The notes beneath the pieces are model-generated. The model ran no database searches. It saw only the letters and a list, made by a program, of their open reading frames with translations, and was not told where the DNA came from. Positions 1 to 7,952 of a stretch of 30,668 nt of DNA are shown piece after piece; positions within the stretch are counted from its first letter, which is position 1, and every line of letters begins with the position of its first letter. The DNA lies in assembly GCA_964465375.1 (NCBI GenBank), contig CAYXIJ010000025.1, positions 1 to 30,668 on the forward strand, given 5' to 3'. The stretch comes from CAJWKT01 sp964465375. GTDB lineage: Bacteria > Pseudomonadota > Gammaproteobacteria > Steroidobacterales > Rariloculaceae. A program made the translations under genes and the position numbers.

Positions 1-17
1 GCGGCGCTTGGGGCGTT

Positions 18-599
18 TTATAAGTCGTTTTTGATTCTGTATATGTAGTTGTCGTCGTTGATGTCGTAGTTGTTTGTGTAGTGGTATTTGTCGTTGTCGT
101 CGTCGCTGACGTATCCGTTGTGGTATCCGTCGCCGTCGTTGTCGTCGACGAAGTCGTTGCAGCAACCGGAGCCGGTGTCGGCGTAGGCGTAGGTGTCGGT
201 TAAGTTGACGTCGTCGACGAAGTCGTTGCAGCAACCGGAGACGGTGTCGGCGTAGGTGTAGGCGGAGGAGTAAAAGAACGATANNNNNNNNNNNNNNNNN
301 NNNNNNNNNNNNNNNNNNNNNNNNNNNNNNNNNNNNNNNNNCGGCGGTGGGGTAACCGGTCGATCATCATCAGCCCCTAACACTATGGCTGCAAGTACTC
401 CAACACCAAGAATGCCGAGCGCCATAGCTGTCTCACGGCTCAATCCGCCTGCTGCTCCTTCCCCGGCCGCTGCAGCTACCGCTGCTTCTTCGCCTTCCGC
501 TTCCGCATCTTCTTGAGCCCAAACCACAGTCCTGAAAGGCACACACACCAAGGATAATGCGGCTACGAGTACTCCAAATTTGCGCCAAGTTTCAAGCAT
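18..599 (-). CDS. Small secreted/membrane protein with Pro/Thr-rich tail, interrupted by an assembly gap
   Basis: Not recognised as a named gene. The ATG at 599 has an AGAGGA ribosome site about 7 bases upstream. The first ~86 residues are a signal peptide (cleavage likely after VVWA, residue ~28), an acidic/alanine-rich linker, a hydrophobic helix (about residues 58-75, ending LGADDD) and the start of a proline run (PVTPPP). The N run at 284-341 follows. As written, the frame continues to position 18 as an odd Asp/Tyr/Cys-rich tail. The frame shifted by one gives PTPTPTPSPVAATTSSTT, which continues the PVTPPP run naturally, then meets a TAA at 200-202, after which it is again Pro/Thr-rich and open to the window edge. 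I infer that the gap is mis-sized and the real C-terminus is the Pro/Thr tail. It lies downstream of the SLBB export gene on the same strand, so a role in polysaccharide export or the envelope is possible but unproven. Confidence 0.5.
   Translation of the reverse strand: MLETWRKFGVLVAALSLVCVPFRTVVWAQEDAEAEGEEAAVAAAAGEGAAGGLSRETAMALGILGVGVLAAIVLGADDDRPVTPPPXXXXXXXXXXXXXXXXXXXXSFFYSSAYTYADTVSGCCNDFVDDVNLTDTYAYADTGSGCCNDFVDDNDGDGYHNGYVSDDDNDKYHYTNNYDINDDNYIYRIKNDL
141..262. repeat. Two-copy tandem repeat, 69-base period, in the Pro/Thr tail
   Basis: Near-identical copies begin at 141 and 210. The first ~52 bases of each unit differ at about two positions, then the copies diverge. On the minus strand, in the frame shifted from the written one, each unit encodes PTPTPTP, then S or A, then PVAATTSSTT. 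The units are separated by a TAA at 200-202. To the left (about 20-140) the same frame is almost pure threonine codons. More copies may be hidden in the adjacent N run. Confidence 0.8.
284..341. other. Assembly gap (58 N)
   Basis: A run of 58 undetermined bases lies inside the small secreted-protein gene, directly beside GC-rich tandem repeat sequence. The repeat is the likely cause of the break. Because the natural reading frames on the two sides do not match at this length, the gap size is probably not exact. Confidence 0.99.
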
Positions 600-977
600 T
601 CTAAAATCCTCTTCTTCAACTCCGGTCCTAATCCTCAGGACACCATCCTCTCAGCACAGGAGTCAACAAGCCTTTGATATACAAGGAAGAATAGGAATAC
701 CCACAATGCATTCTCGTGGAAATCCCCACCTGCTTGTATTATTTTTTTGTATCTGCGCTAGCAGTATATCTAACCAAAACAGGAATTCAATGAATTTCTT
801 ACTAAAATGTCGCATAGACACTACGAATAAAACGTCTTTATGTATAGGTAATACCAGTGATTTTTTTGCATAAAACGAAAATTAACTAAAAACACACAGA
901 ATTAAAAAGCCCATACAACAACATCAAGAATCATACGAAAACCTAATCCTCTTATTCATTACAGCCTACTTTAAACA
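600..977. other. 378-base intergenic region, AT-rich
   Basis: This is the gap between the start of the small secreted-protein gene and the stop of the SLBB gene, both on the minus strand. It contains no convincing gene. An open frame on the plus strand (580-873) lacks a ribosome site and family resemblance. The region holds the candidate promoter and dyad described at 763-796 and several A/T runs. No clear GC-rich terminator follows the SLBB gene. Confidence 0.6.
763..796 (-). promoter_or_regulatory. Candidate sigma-70 promoter with an overlapping dyad
   Basis: On the minus strand, TTGAAT (790-785) and TATACT (768-763) are separated by 16 bases, giving 4/6 and 5/6 matches to consensus. A dyad AATTCA-A-TGAATT occupies 784-796 and overlaps the -35 box, as an operator might. 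It would drive the small secreted-protein gene with a leader of about 150 bases. The region is AT-rich, so a chance match is quite possible. Confidence 0.35.
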
Positions 978-3815
978 TTATAGAAAAGAATTTATCGCTG
1001 TCAGCGTTACTGCCATTTGATAGACAACTTGCGCGCTCGTCTGCCATAGCGATAAGGTTTGTAACCTGTTTTTATAAGGAACTATGATTGTATCTCCTGG
1101 GCCTATAACTCCCCCTCCAATATCACTGCCTGTAAATCGAGTTGCGCGCTGCAACCAACTCATCTCCACACCTGCCGCAGTTTGTACCTGACCATTTGCC
1201 TGCAATACATAGATACGCCCCTTATCTGCCCCAGAAGTAAATCCTCCACTTAAACGTAAATAATCATCTCTCATTAAGTTTTCTTCGTAAACATGCGTAG
1301 AAGCGTACTGCACCTCGCCAATCACCATCACCGATTGTGGAACATTTGGAACCAACAAACGATCCCCGTCTTCAAGTGTGATATCACTACTTGGGTCGCC
1401 AGCAAGAATGCCTTCCAGGTCAATCACCAGTCGTCCAGCAGCCTCTGTTTCGCGAAGCTGACTCACGAGAGCTTGCCCCGCCGCCGAGTCAGCATTAGAA
1501 CCTATGGTCGCGGTGCTACTAAGTGACTCAACCGCTAAACTACTTTGCAAGCGATCCGCCATAAGGGAAATTTGCTCTTGCTCACGCCGCCGAATCTCCT
1601 CCCGGAGAAAAATAGCACCGCCTGCAAATCCTCGTTCGGTAAGACCGCCTGCTCGCTCCATGACTGTAGACAACGTCTCCCCTGCTCGAATCGAGTATAT
1701 TCCAGGAAAGCGGACCGCGCCTTCCAGTTCAACGCTTCTTAAGTCGTTGCCCCATTCCGGTACCTGCCTAATGCTGACGGTGTCGTAGGGCTGCAAAAAT
1801 AGATCTTCAGATAAATCGCCATCTAGAATATCAGCGAGATTAACCGAAAATATGCGGCTCTCTCGAATCATATTATCCCGAGTTTCGTGACGCATTATCT
1901 CCAAAGAAAGCAAATAAGCCGATTCAAGTAAACCCCCGCCCGCACGAATGAGATCACTAATACGCATATCTGTTTCGAGTGGATACGTTCCAGAATTGAA
2001 CACCGCTCCATTAATGGTTACTACAGGTATGGTCTGATTCTCAACTGCAAGTTCTTGCAGTAAAGGATCAATGATATGTGTTCGGCCCTGCTCCAAATTG
2101 AATACGTGCACTGTATCTCGTGGTTGCAGCAAGATGTCCTCAGGGCCTCCCTTGTTAAGCCAGGCCTCTGACAAGCTCGCAGACACAGCCTCAACTGAAA
2201 CATTGGGACTAGGCTCGCGTCGTACAAATACGTAACCCAAATCTGACATCGGCTTAACAAACTCAGGGCCCTGCAGTAAATCGCTTAACCTCATACCCGA
2301 GGTCCATTCATAAGGACCCGGCTGCTGAACATTTCCATCAAGATGGACCACATTTTCGAATTGATCAATATTACCTAGAACCCTAATTACGTCTCCATCC
2401 TGAAGCCTCTCGCCTTCATCTGTTTCGCTGTTGGTGTCGATATCTCGCACTGTAATCCCTCGCCCGGGAATAATGCGCTCCAGTTTCACGGCTGAAACAT
2501 CAGCTTTTGCTATTAAGCCACCACTAAGCTCTATGACATCGATAACAGTAGATTCATTATCAATGAGCTCGTAAATCGCGGGGCGCCTTACCATCCCATC
2601 CACTGCCACGGTGTTACCAATAGGAGGAACAAAAATTACATCACCGGGCTGAAGACGAGCGTCATTGCTTGTATCACCATTAAGAAGCAGATCATAAAGA
2701 TCCAGGGTCGATAGAGTTACTCCGTTACGCTTTAATTCTATTTTTCGTAATGAACCGATTTCTTTAACACCCCCACTTAAAAATAGGGCATTCGTTATGG
2801 TAGACAAGCCACTAACGGTGTAGGAACCCGGAAACTCCGCATCACCGAGGACAAAAATTCGGATCGAACGAAGAGCCCCTACGGTAATGCTGACTCTTAC
2901 TCCAGTAAGTTGCTCCTGAACACGCTCGGTTACTAACGTTTTCAGCTCATCAAAACTGATACCCCCAACTGTGATAGGCCCAATCTCTGGAAAATTCAAG
3001 ATACCTTCACGCGTGACTACCAAAGGAAAACTAGCATTCGTGCCACCGAATAACTGCACTATAATGGTATCCCCTGGCCCCATTACATACTCTGACGGAA
3101 CTGGGACATCGGTTGCAGGAGCAAAAGTTGTGGGTGACCCTCTAAAAAGATCGTAGCCGAAAGGTTCCAGAGCAGCAGTACCCACTGGATCTAGCGGTAA
3201 CAGAGTCAACACAAGGTCATATGGCTCAAATTGGGGTATAGCCTGAAGTCTTGTAGTAGTTTCCTCTATGTTCAGGCCTGACAGCGCAATACGGGGAATG
3301 CCCGGCAAATACAAAAAGCCCGCATCGTCAAGTTGAAAGGGGTTTTCGTTGGCATAGCGCTCACGTATTTCTATTTCTTCCTCTGTCTCTTCCAGAGTCG
3401 AAATACAAACCGTGCCACGATTAGTAGTGGTAACAGGAACGCAATCTTCATCCTCCTTGGGGGCGAACTCAATGATAATTGTGTCCTGAGCCTTTAAGCG
3501 TGGCGCGACACGGATAACGGAGTTCAATCGAGCCTGCTCATCTAGCAAATCCTGGAGCGGGTTGATCTCAGCTTCCTCTTCCATCAGCTCAGGGAATTCC
3601 ATTTCAGTCCCAGAAGACTCAAATTCTCCTCCCGCCATCTCACGCAGTGCGTCGAGGCCCACACCCTCAAGCAGCCCTTCCTGCAATATACCCTGGGGAA
3701 GCTGAGTATCGGTACCAAGCTGCCCATGTGAGACACTTAAAGCAAAAAACAGGAAAGCCCCAAAAACACGTCCGGCTTTCGCCCAAAGGTTCGGTATCAG
3801 AAGATCTCTACACAT
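978..3815 (-). CDS. Large polysaccharide export protein with about six SLBB domains
   Basis: 945 residues. An N-terminal signal peptide (hydrophobic core ~17-28, ending VSHGQ) has no lipobox cysteine. A Poly_export (Wza-like) domain starts near residue 241 (YVMGPGDTIIV) and runs to ~315. SLBB-type repeats then follow at about 319-400, 403-480, 488-570, 598-682, 693-825 and 828-914, each with a 'G.V..PG.Y' opening and a 'L.PGD.I.V' close. Members of this family form or gate the outer-membrane channel for capsule or exopolysaccharide. Classical Wza is ~380 residues with few SLBB domains, so this belongs to the long class. The C-terminal end (920-945) is weakly hydrophobic. The ATG at 3815 has only a weak ribosome site. 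Neighbouring sugar-nucleotide genes support an export role; the polymer is unknown. Confidence 0.88.
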   Translation of the reverse strand: MCRDLLIPNLWAKAGRVFGAFLFFALSVSHGQLGTDTQLPQGILQEGLLEGVGLDALREMAGGEFESSGTEMEFPELMEEEAEINPLQDLLDEQARLNSVIRVAPRLKAQDTIIIEFAPKEDEDCVPVTTTNRGTVCISTLEETEEEIEIRERYANENPFQLDDAGFLYLPGIPRIALSGLNIEETTTRLQAIPQFEPYDLVLTLLPLDPVGTAALEPFGYDLFRGSPTTFAPATDVPVPSEYVMGPGDTIIVQLFGGTNASFPLVVTREGILNFPEIGPITVGGISFDELKTLVTERVQEQLTGVRVSITVGALRSIRIFVLGDAEFPGSYTVSGLSTITNALFLSGGVKEIGSLRKIELKRNGVTLSTLDLYDLLLNGDTSNDARLQPGDVIFVPPIGNTVAVDGMVRRPAIYELIDNESTVIDVIELSGGLIAKADVSAVKLERIIPGRGITVRDIDTNSETDEGERLQDGDVIRVLGNIDQFENVVHLDGNVQQPGPYEWTSGMRLSDLLQGPEFVKPMSDLGYVFVRREPSPNVSVEAVSASLSEAWLNKGGPEDILLQPRDTVHVFNLEQGRTHIIDPLLQELAVENQTIPVVTINGAVFNSGTYPLETDMRISDLIRAGGGLLESAYLLSLEIMRHETRDNMIRESRIFSVNLADILDGDLSEDLFLQPYDTVSIRQVPEWGNDLRSVELEGAVRFPGIYSIRAGETLSTVMERAGGLTERGFAGGAIFLREEIRRREQEQISLMADRLQSSLAVESLSSTATIGSNADSAAGQALVSQLRETEAAGRLVIDLEGILAGDPSSDITLEDGDRLLVPNVPQSVMVIGEVQYASTHVYEENLMRDDYLRLSGGFTSGADKGRIYVLQANGQVQTAAGVEMSWLQRATRFTGSDIGGGVIGPGDTIIVPYKNRLQTLSLWQTSAQVVYQMAVTLTAINSFL

Positions 3816-3931
3816 AATCCCGCCATTTTCTAATAATTACAAAGGATGTACATCGTCTAACTAGAATTTTCCTTAAATTCATCCACATGATATCCACCGA
3901 AACATCAATCAGCAAGAATAACTACATCAGT

Positions 3932-3952
3932 CTCTATTAGCCTAAGATAGAG
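3932..3952. repeat. Perfect 6-bp inverted repeat between the aminotransferase and SLBB genes
   Basis: CTCTAT (3932-3937) and ATAGAG (3947-3952) flank a 9-base loop in the 177-base gap. No T-run follows on either strand, so it does not look like an intrinsic terminator. It could be a weak hairpin or a protein-binding dyad. Confidence 0.3.
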
Positions 3953-3992
3953 CACCGACATTGATTGTTGGTGGCAGAGCACGCTCGCCTTG

Positions 3993-5117
3993 TCAGGCGG
4001 TAACTACAGCGTCCTTAAGAGCGTCTACAACTTGAGCTTGCTGACTCTCAGTAATGTAAGGATGCATAGGCAAACTCATAACCCGAGTGGCCGCACTCTC
4101 CGCAGCCGGATAAGCCCCTTGATGCTTACCTAGATAACTAAAAACGGGCTGCAAATGAAGTGGCTGCGCATAATGAGTAGCAGTAGGAATTTTGTGAGCT
4201 TCCATCACTGCTCGTACTGACTCACGGCTTGCAACCTCGATGGTATATTGACCATAAACAGAAGTATTGTGGGGCTCCACAAAAGGTGGGACTACTCGCA
4301 AATCCAGATCAACTTTCTTAAAAGCTTCGTGAATAAGCTCCGAGTATCGCTTGGCTGCCTTTCTTCTTGCAGCCACCTCATTATCAAATATCTCTAACTT
4401 AGCTAGTAAAATCGCGGCCTGCAAAGAATCCAGCCGCCCATTTATTCCCAATCGGACATGATGGTTGCGAGCGATCTCTCCATGAGACCGTATTTCGCGT
4501 AACAGTTTTTCCAACTCATCGCTATTCGTAAAAAGTGCGCCGCCGTCACCGTAACACCCCAAAGGTTTGGAGGGAAAAAACGAAGTCGCTGCAATATCAG
4601 TCAAACCACAGGAAGGCCGATCCTTGTAAAAAGCACCAAAACTCTGCGCTCCATCTTCTAGCACCGGGAGATGATGCCTTTGAGCAATCTCATTGATAGT
4701 ATCGTAATCAGCGCATTGGCCGAAAAGAGAGACCGGCAAAATCAATTTCGTCCTAGATGTTATTGCTGACTCCAATAGCTCTGGATTGATGTTGTAAGTC
4801 TGACGATCAATATCCACAAAGACAGGTTTTGCCCCCAGCAGGGCGATCATTTCAGCAGTGGAAAAAAAGGTAAATGGAGAAGTAATTACCTCATCTCCAG
4901 CCTTAATTCCCAAAGCCATTAGCACCATTAACAGTGCGTCCGTACCGCTGGAGACAGCTATACAATGTTTAACGCAAATACGGCTAGCAAGTGCTCGCTC
5001 AAGCTCCAACACTTCTGGGCCTAGAACGAACTGGCCATGGTTTAAAACCACCTGAATCCGTTCATTGATCAGATCGCTGAGGCGCCTATACTGGGCTTTC
5101 AGATCGAAATATTCCAT
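3993..5117 (-). CDS. wbpE: PLP-dependent sugar aminotransferase, DegT/DnrJ/EryC1/StrS family, WbpE-like
   Basis: 374 residues, full length for the family. From memory it closely follows Pseudomonas WbpE: an N-terminal 'FDLK.QY' start, 'GTDAL' (58-62), 'PVSLFGQCADYD' (128-139), 'EDGAQSFGA' (154-162) and 'SFFPSKPLGCYGDGGA', with the PLP lysine at K184. WbpE/WlbC transfers an amino group from glutamate to UDP-2-acetamido-2-deoxy-3-oxo-glucuronate, giving the 3-amino sugar used for 2,3-diamino-uronic acids in O-antigen or exopolysaccharide. The partner enzymes WbpA, WbpB and WbpD are not in the window, so they may lie beyond the left edge or elsewhere. The start is ATG at 5117 without a strong ribosome site. 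The fold and reaction class are secure; the exact substrate is inferred. Confidence 0.85.
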   Translation of the reverse strand: MEYFDLKAQYRRLSDLINERIQVVLNHGQFVLGPEVLELERALASRICVKHCIAVSSGTDALLMVLMALGIKAGDEVITSPFTFFSTAEMIALLGAKPVFVDIDRQTYNINPELLESAITSRTKLILPVSLFGQCADYDTINEIAQRHHLPVLEDGAQSFGAFYKDRPSCGLTDIAATSFFPSKPLGCYGDGGALFTNSDELEKLLREIRSHGEIARNHHVRLGINGRLDSLQAAILLAKLEIFDNEVAARRKAAKRYSELIHEAFKKVDLDLRVVPPFVEPHNTSVYGQYTIEVASRESVRAVMEAHKIPTATHYAQPLHLQPVFSYLGKHQGAYPAAESAATRVMSLPMHPYITESQQAQVVDALKDAVVTA

Positions 5118-5206
5118 CGTTGCAAAGACTTTAGCGCCTTATACCAGCTCTTGAATTTAATGAGTAGTTCAAGCATTTGAGACCAGCAGACCTTACCTAG
5201 GACCCA

Positions 5207-6805
5207 TTACTTGCCCTTCCAGATGCGGAGCTGCTTAAGAGCCCCAGCAATGGGCGTAGGCTCGGCCTGATCCTCAGATAAACTTTGTTCTAAATCAGAA
5301 AATAGCCGTTTTCCCAACTGCACTCCCCACTGGTCAAAAGGATTTATATCCCAAATAATGCTCTGAACAAATACCTTGTGTTCATACAAAGCCAATAATT
5401 TCCCAAGAATAGACGGATTTAGCTCTGGAAAAATAAGCAGAGAGTTTGGGCGGTTTTTGTGGCATCTTTCATGCGCCTTCTGATCAAAATTCTCTGAGTC
5501 TTCTACAGCAGGAATCCAAGCCTGAGCAAGACCGCTGAGCACCGCCAAGTCACGTTGATCCTGGCAGCCTACCCCTGAACGTGCAGGCATAATAAAATCG
5601 ATGGAAATTAACTCAGTTCCTTGGTTTATAAATTGAGCAAAGGAATGTTGGGCATTTGAACCCAGTTCGCCCCAAATAATCGGGCACGTTTTACACTCCA
5701 CGGCTTCACCATTTCGGCGTATAGACTTACCGTTGCTTTCCATTTCTAATTGCTGGAGGTAGGTAGGTAGCCAACGTAAATGATAATCATACGGTAATAT
5801 TGCATGGCCGCTTGCGCAAAGCATATTGCGATTCCAAATCCCCAGAAGAGCTAATACCACCGGTAGATTATCCGCGGAAGGTGTAGTGGAAAAATGTTGG
5901 TCCATTGCATGCGCACCATTCAGCATTATCTCGAAATGCTCCCAACCGATAGCTAAAGCAAGACTTATTCCCATTGAGGACCAGATTGAGTATCGCCCAC
6001 CAACCCAGTCCCATGTACTAAATTGCATCTCACGCGCAACCCCAAAGCTATCTAGGGCTTCGTGGTTGGACGATACACCCACGAACTGCTTGGTAACTGC
6101 CTGCTGACCCCCTTTTGAGGCCTCAAGCCACCTCCTAGCAGTTATAGCGTTAGATAAGGTCTCCAGAGTGGAAAAACTCTTGGAACATACGACAAAAAGT
6201 GTTGTTTCTGGATCTACTTGGCTTAGGATTTGTGTCAACTGAATGCCATCGATATTAGAAACAAAATGAACGTTTACACTGGGTAAACGGTATTCCGTCA
6301 AGGCAAAAGTCGCCATGGCAACCCCCAAATCTGAACCACCAATGCCAATATTCACCACATCAATAATAGATTTTCCAGAAAACCCCTTAAGTTCACCTGC
6401 TGAAAGCATTTCGACGAAGATCCGCATCCTCTCGCGTTCGGCCTGCACTAAAGGCATAAGATCTTGGTCATTTAATATCAGATGCTGATCCGAGGGTCGC
6501 CTCAAGGCCACATGAAGCGCTGGTCGATTTTCTGTGCTGTTAATATTCTCACCAGAAAACATCTGCTGAATCCATTTTTCAACACCTGTTTGCTCGGCTA
6601 GCTCTAGCAACAAAGAAAACGCCTGCTCGTCTATAAATTGACGAGAATAGTCAAGCAATAGGTCTTCGCACTGCAGGGAAAACTGTCCGAATCGATCCTG
6701 GTGAGCCCGAAAAAACGTATCGATCGACTGGGATTTCAAAGTTTCGCTATGCGCTACCAAAGATTGCCAGGCGCTAGTCCGAGGGCCATAGGTTTCAGAA
6801 GTCAA
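5207..6805 (-). CDS. pgi: Glucose-6-phosphate isomerase
   Basis: 532 residues, slightly shorter than E. coli Pgi (549). It interconverts glucose-6-phosphate and fructose-6-phosphate in the cytoplasm. Visible hallmarks are 'IGIGGSDLG' (153-161), the signature 'DWVGGRYSIWS' (266-276), 'MESNGKS' with catalytic E356, 'NAQHSF' with H387 and 'FDQWGVQLGK' with K499. The start is TTG at 6805, preceded by AAGGAG at a 5-base distance; no in-frame ATG is near. It lies 36 bases downstream of the epimerase gene and upstream of the aminotransferase gene, all on one strand. This suggests co-expression with sugar-nucleotide synthesis, where the enzyme balances carbon between UDP-glucose and UDP-GlcNAc routes. 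It is probably also the housekeeping copy, which cannot be tested here. Confidence 0.96.
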   Translation of the reverse strand: MTSETYGPRTSAWQSLVAHSETLKSQSIDTFFRAHQDRFGQFSLQCEDLLLDYSRQFIDEQAFSLLLELAEQTGVEKWIQQMFSGENINSTENRPALHVALRRPSDQHLILNDQDLMPLVQAERERMRIFVEMLSAGELKGFSGKSIIDVVNIGIGGSDLGVAMATFALTEYRLPSVNVHFVSNIDGIQLTQILSQVDPETTLFVVCSKSFSTLETLSNAITARRWLEASKGGQQAVTKQFVGVSSNHEALDSFGVAREMQFSTWDWVGGRYSIWSSMGISLALAIGWEHFEIMLNGAHAMDQHFSTTPSADNLPVVLALLGIWNRNMLCASGHAILPYDYHLRWLPTYLQQLEMESNGKSIRRNGEAVECKTCPIIWGELGSNAQHSFAQFINQGTELISIDFIMPARSGVGCQDQRDLAVLSGLAQAWIPAVEDSENFDQKAHERCHKNRPNSLLIFPELNPSILGKLLALYEHKVFVQSIIWDINPFDQWGVQLGKRLFSDLEQSLSEDQAEPTPIAGALKQLRIWKGK

Positions 6806-6841
6806 CTTGGCTCCTTAAAAATTTCAGCTGAGCCGTCTCTG

Positions 6842-7855
6842 TTACAATTTAACGTTGTAGTAATCCACATACCAGTCAACAAAATACTGCACCCCGTCTT
6901 CTACAGACGTATCCGGACAATAACCTACATCGGCAACCAAATCTTCCACATCGGCCCAAGTATCTAGCATATCTCCAGGCTGCTTAGGTAAAAGATTTCT
7001 TTTTGCTTTTCGGCCAAGACAATTTTCCAGTACCTCAATATAGTAGATTAGATCAATGGGGCGCTGGTTTCCCATGTTATACAGACGATAAGGCGCACTG
7101 CTCGTTCCAGGATCAGGAGCATCTCCGCTCCAATCTAGATCAGGCAGGGGTACACAATCCAACACACTTGTCACGCCTGCCACAATATCATCGACATACG
7201 TAAAATCACGACGATGATGCCCAAAATTAAAAACATCAATGGGCTTACCGCCCAAAATGTTTTCGGTAAAGCGAAAAAGTGCCATATCCGGTCGACCAAA
7301 AGGACCATAAACAGTAAAAAATCTTAGTCCGGTTACCGGCAGCCCGTAAAGGCTCGCATAACTATGTGCCATCAGTTCATTAGATTTTTTTGTGGCGGCA
7401 TACAAAGACATCGGATGATCTACATTGTGATGAATCGAAAACGGTATTTTCTCATTGGCACCGTATACAGAGCTGCTAGATGCGTAAACTAAATGCTCCA
7501 CCTCATTCTGACGACAACCCTCCAGAACAGTAGTGGTTCCAAGCAAATTACTATCAATGTAAGCAAATGGATTTTCTAAGCTATATCGGACGCCAGCCTG
7601 CGCAGCAAGATGCACAACTCTATGAAATTTTTGGGCAGCAAATAAACCGGCAATAGCGTCCCGGTCTGAAAGATCCAACTGCACAAACTCAAAGCAGGGC
7701 TCCTTTCTAAGAATCTCTAGGCGGGAATATTTCAGATTTACATCGTAGTAGTGATTGAGATTGTCGAGACCGATAACCTCATCGCCGCGATCCAGCAATG
7801 CTTTTGCAGTGTGATAACCGATAAATCCGGCGGCTCCAGTTACCAGGATTTTCAC
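6842..7855 (-). CDS. NAD-dependent sugar epimerase, UDP-glucuronate 4-epimerase (CapI) type
   Basis: 337 residues, extended short-chain dehydrogenase fold. The NAD-binding GxxGxxG is at 7-13 and the catalytic YxxxK is Y152/K156. 'DNLNHYYDVNLK' (31-42) and 'GPFGRPDMALF' are typical of the UDP-glucuronate 4-epimerase branch (CapI/WbnF), which makes UDP-galacturonate for capsules and O-antigens. The start is GTG at 7855 with AAGGGG 6 bases upstream; the protein begins MKILVTGAAG, the usual N-terminus. It is the first gene of the polysaccharide block on this strand, with 97 bases separating it from the transporter gene upstream. Other UDP-hexose 4-epimerases are possible, but the family signature makes the uronate substrate the best guess. 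Confidence 0.88.
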   Translation of the reverse strand: MKILVTGAAGFIGYHTAKALLDRGDEVIGLDNLNHYYDVNLKYSRLEILRKEPCFEFVQLDLSDRDAIAGLFAAQKFHRVVHLAAQAGVRYSLENPFAYIDSNLLGTTTVLEGCRQNEVEHLVYASSSSVYGANEKIPFSIHHNVDHPMSLYAATKKSNELMAHSYASLYGLPVTGLRFFTVYGPFGRPDMALFRFTENILGGKPIDVFNFGHHRRDFTYVDDIVAGVTSVLDCVPLPDLDWSGDAPDPGTSSAPYRLYNMGNQRPIDLIYYIEVLENCLGRKAKRNLLPKQPGDMLDTWADVEDLVADVGYCPDTSVEDGVQYFVDWYVDYYNVKL

Positions 7856-7952
7856 GACTAACCCCTTATTTTCATCTTGCTCTGAGTTAGAAAAAGTGAA
7901 ACACCACCTCTATATTTCAAGCCAGATAGCTCGATTACCGAATAACTAAGCA

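Noticed and set aside
141..278. Tandem 69-base units considered as a CRISPR array
   Set aside because: The units are contiguous, without unique spacers, and encode a Pro/Thr peptide; they are a coding minisatellite.
580..873. 97-codon open frame on the plus strand
   Set aside because: It overlaps the start of the small secreted-protein gene, has no ribosome site, low-complexity AT-rich codons and no family resemblance.
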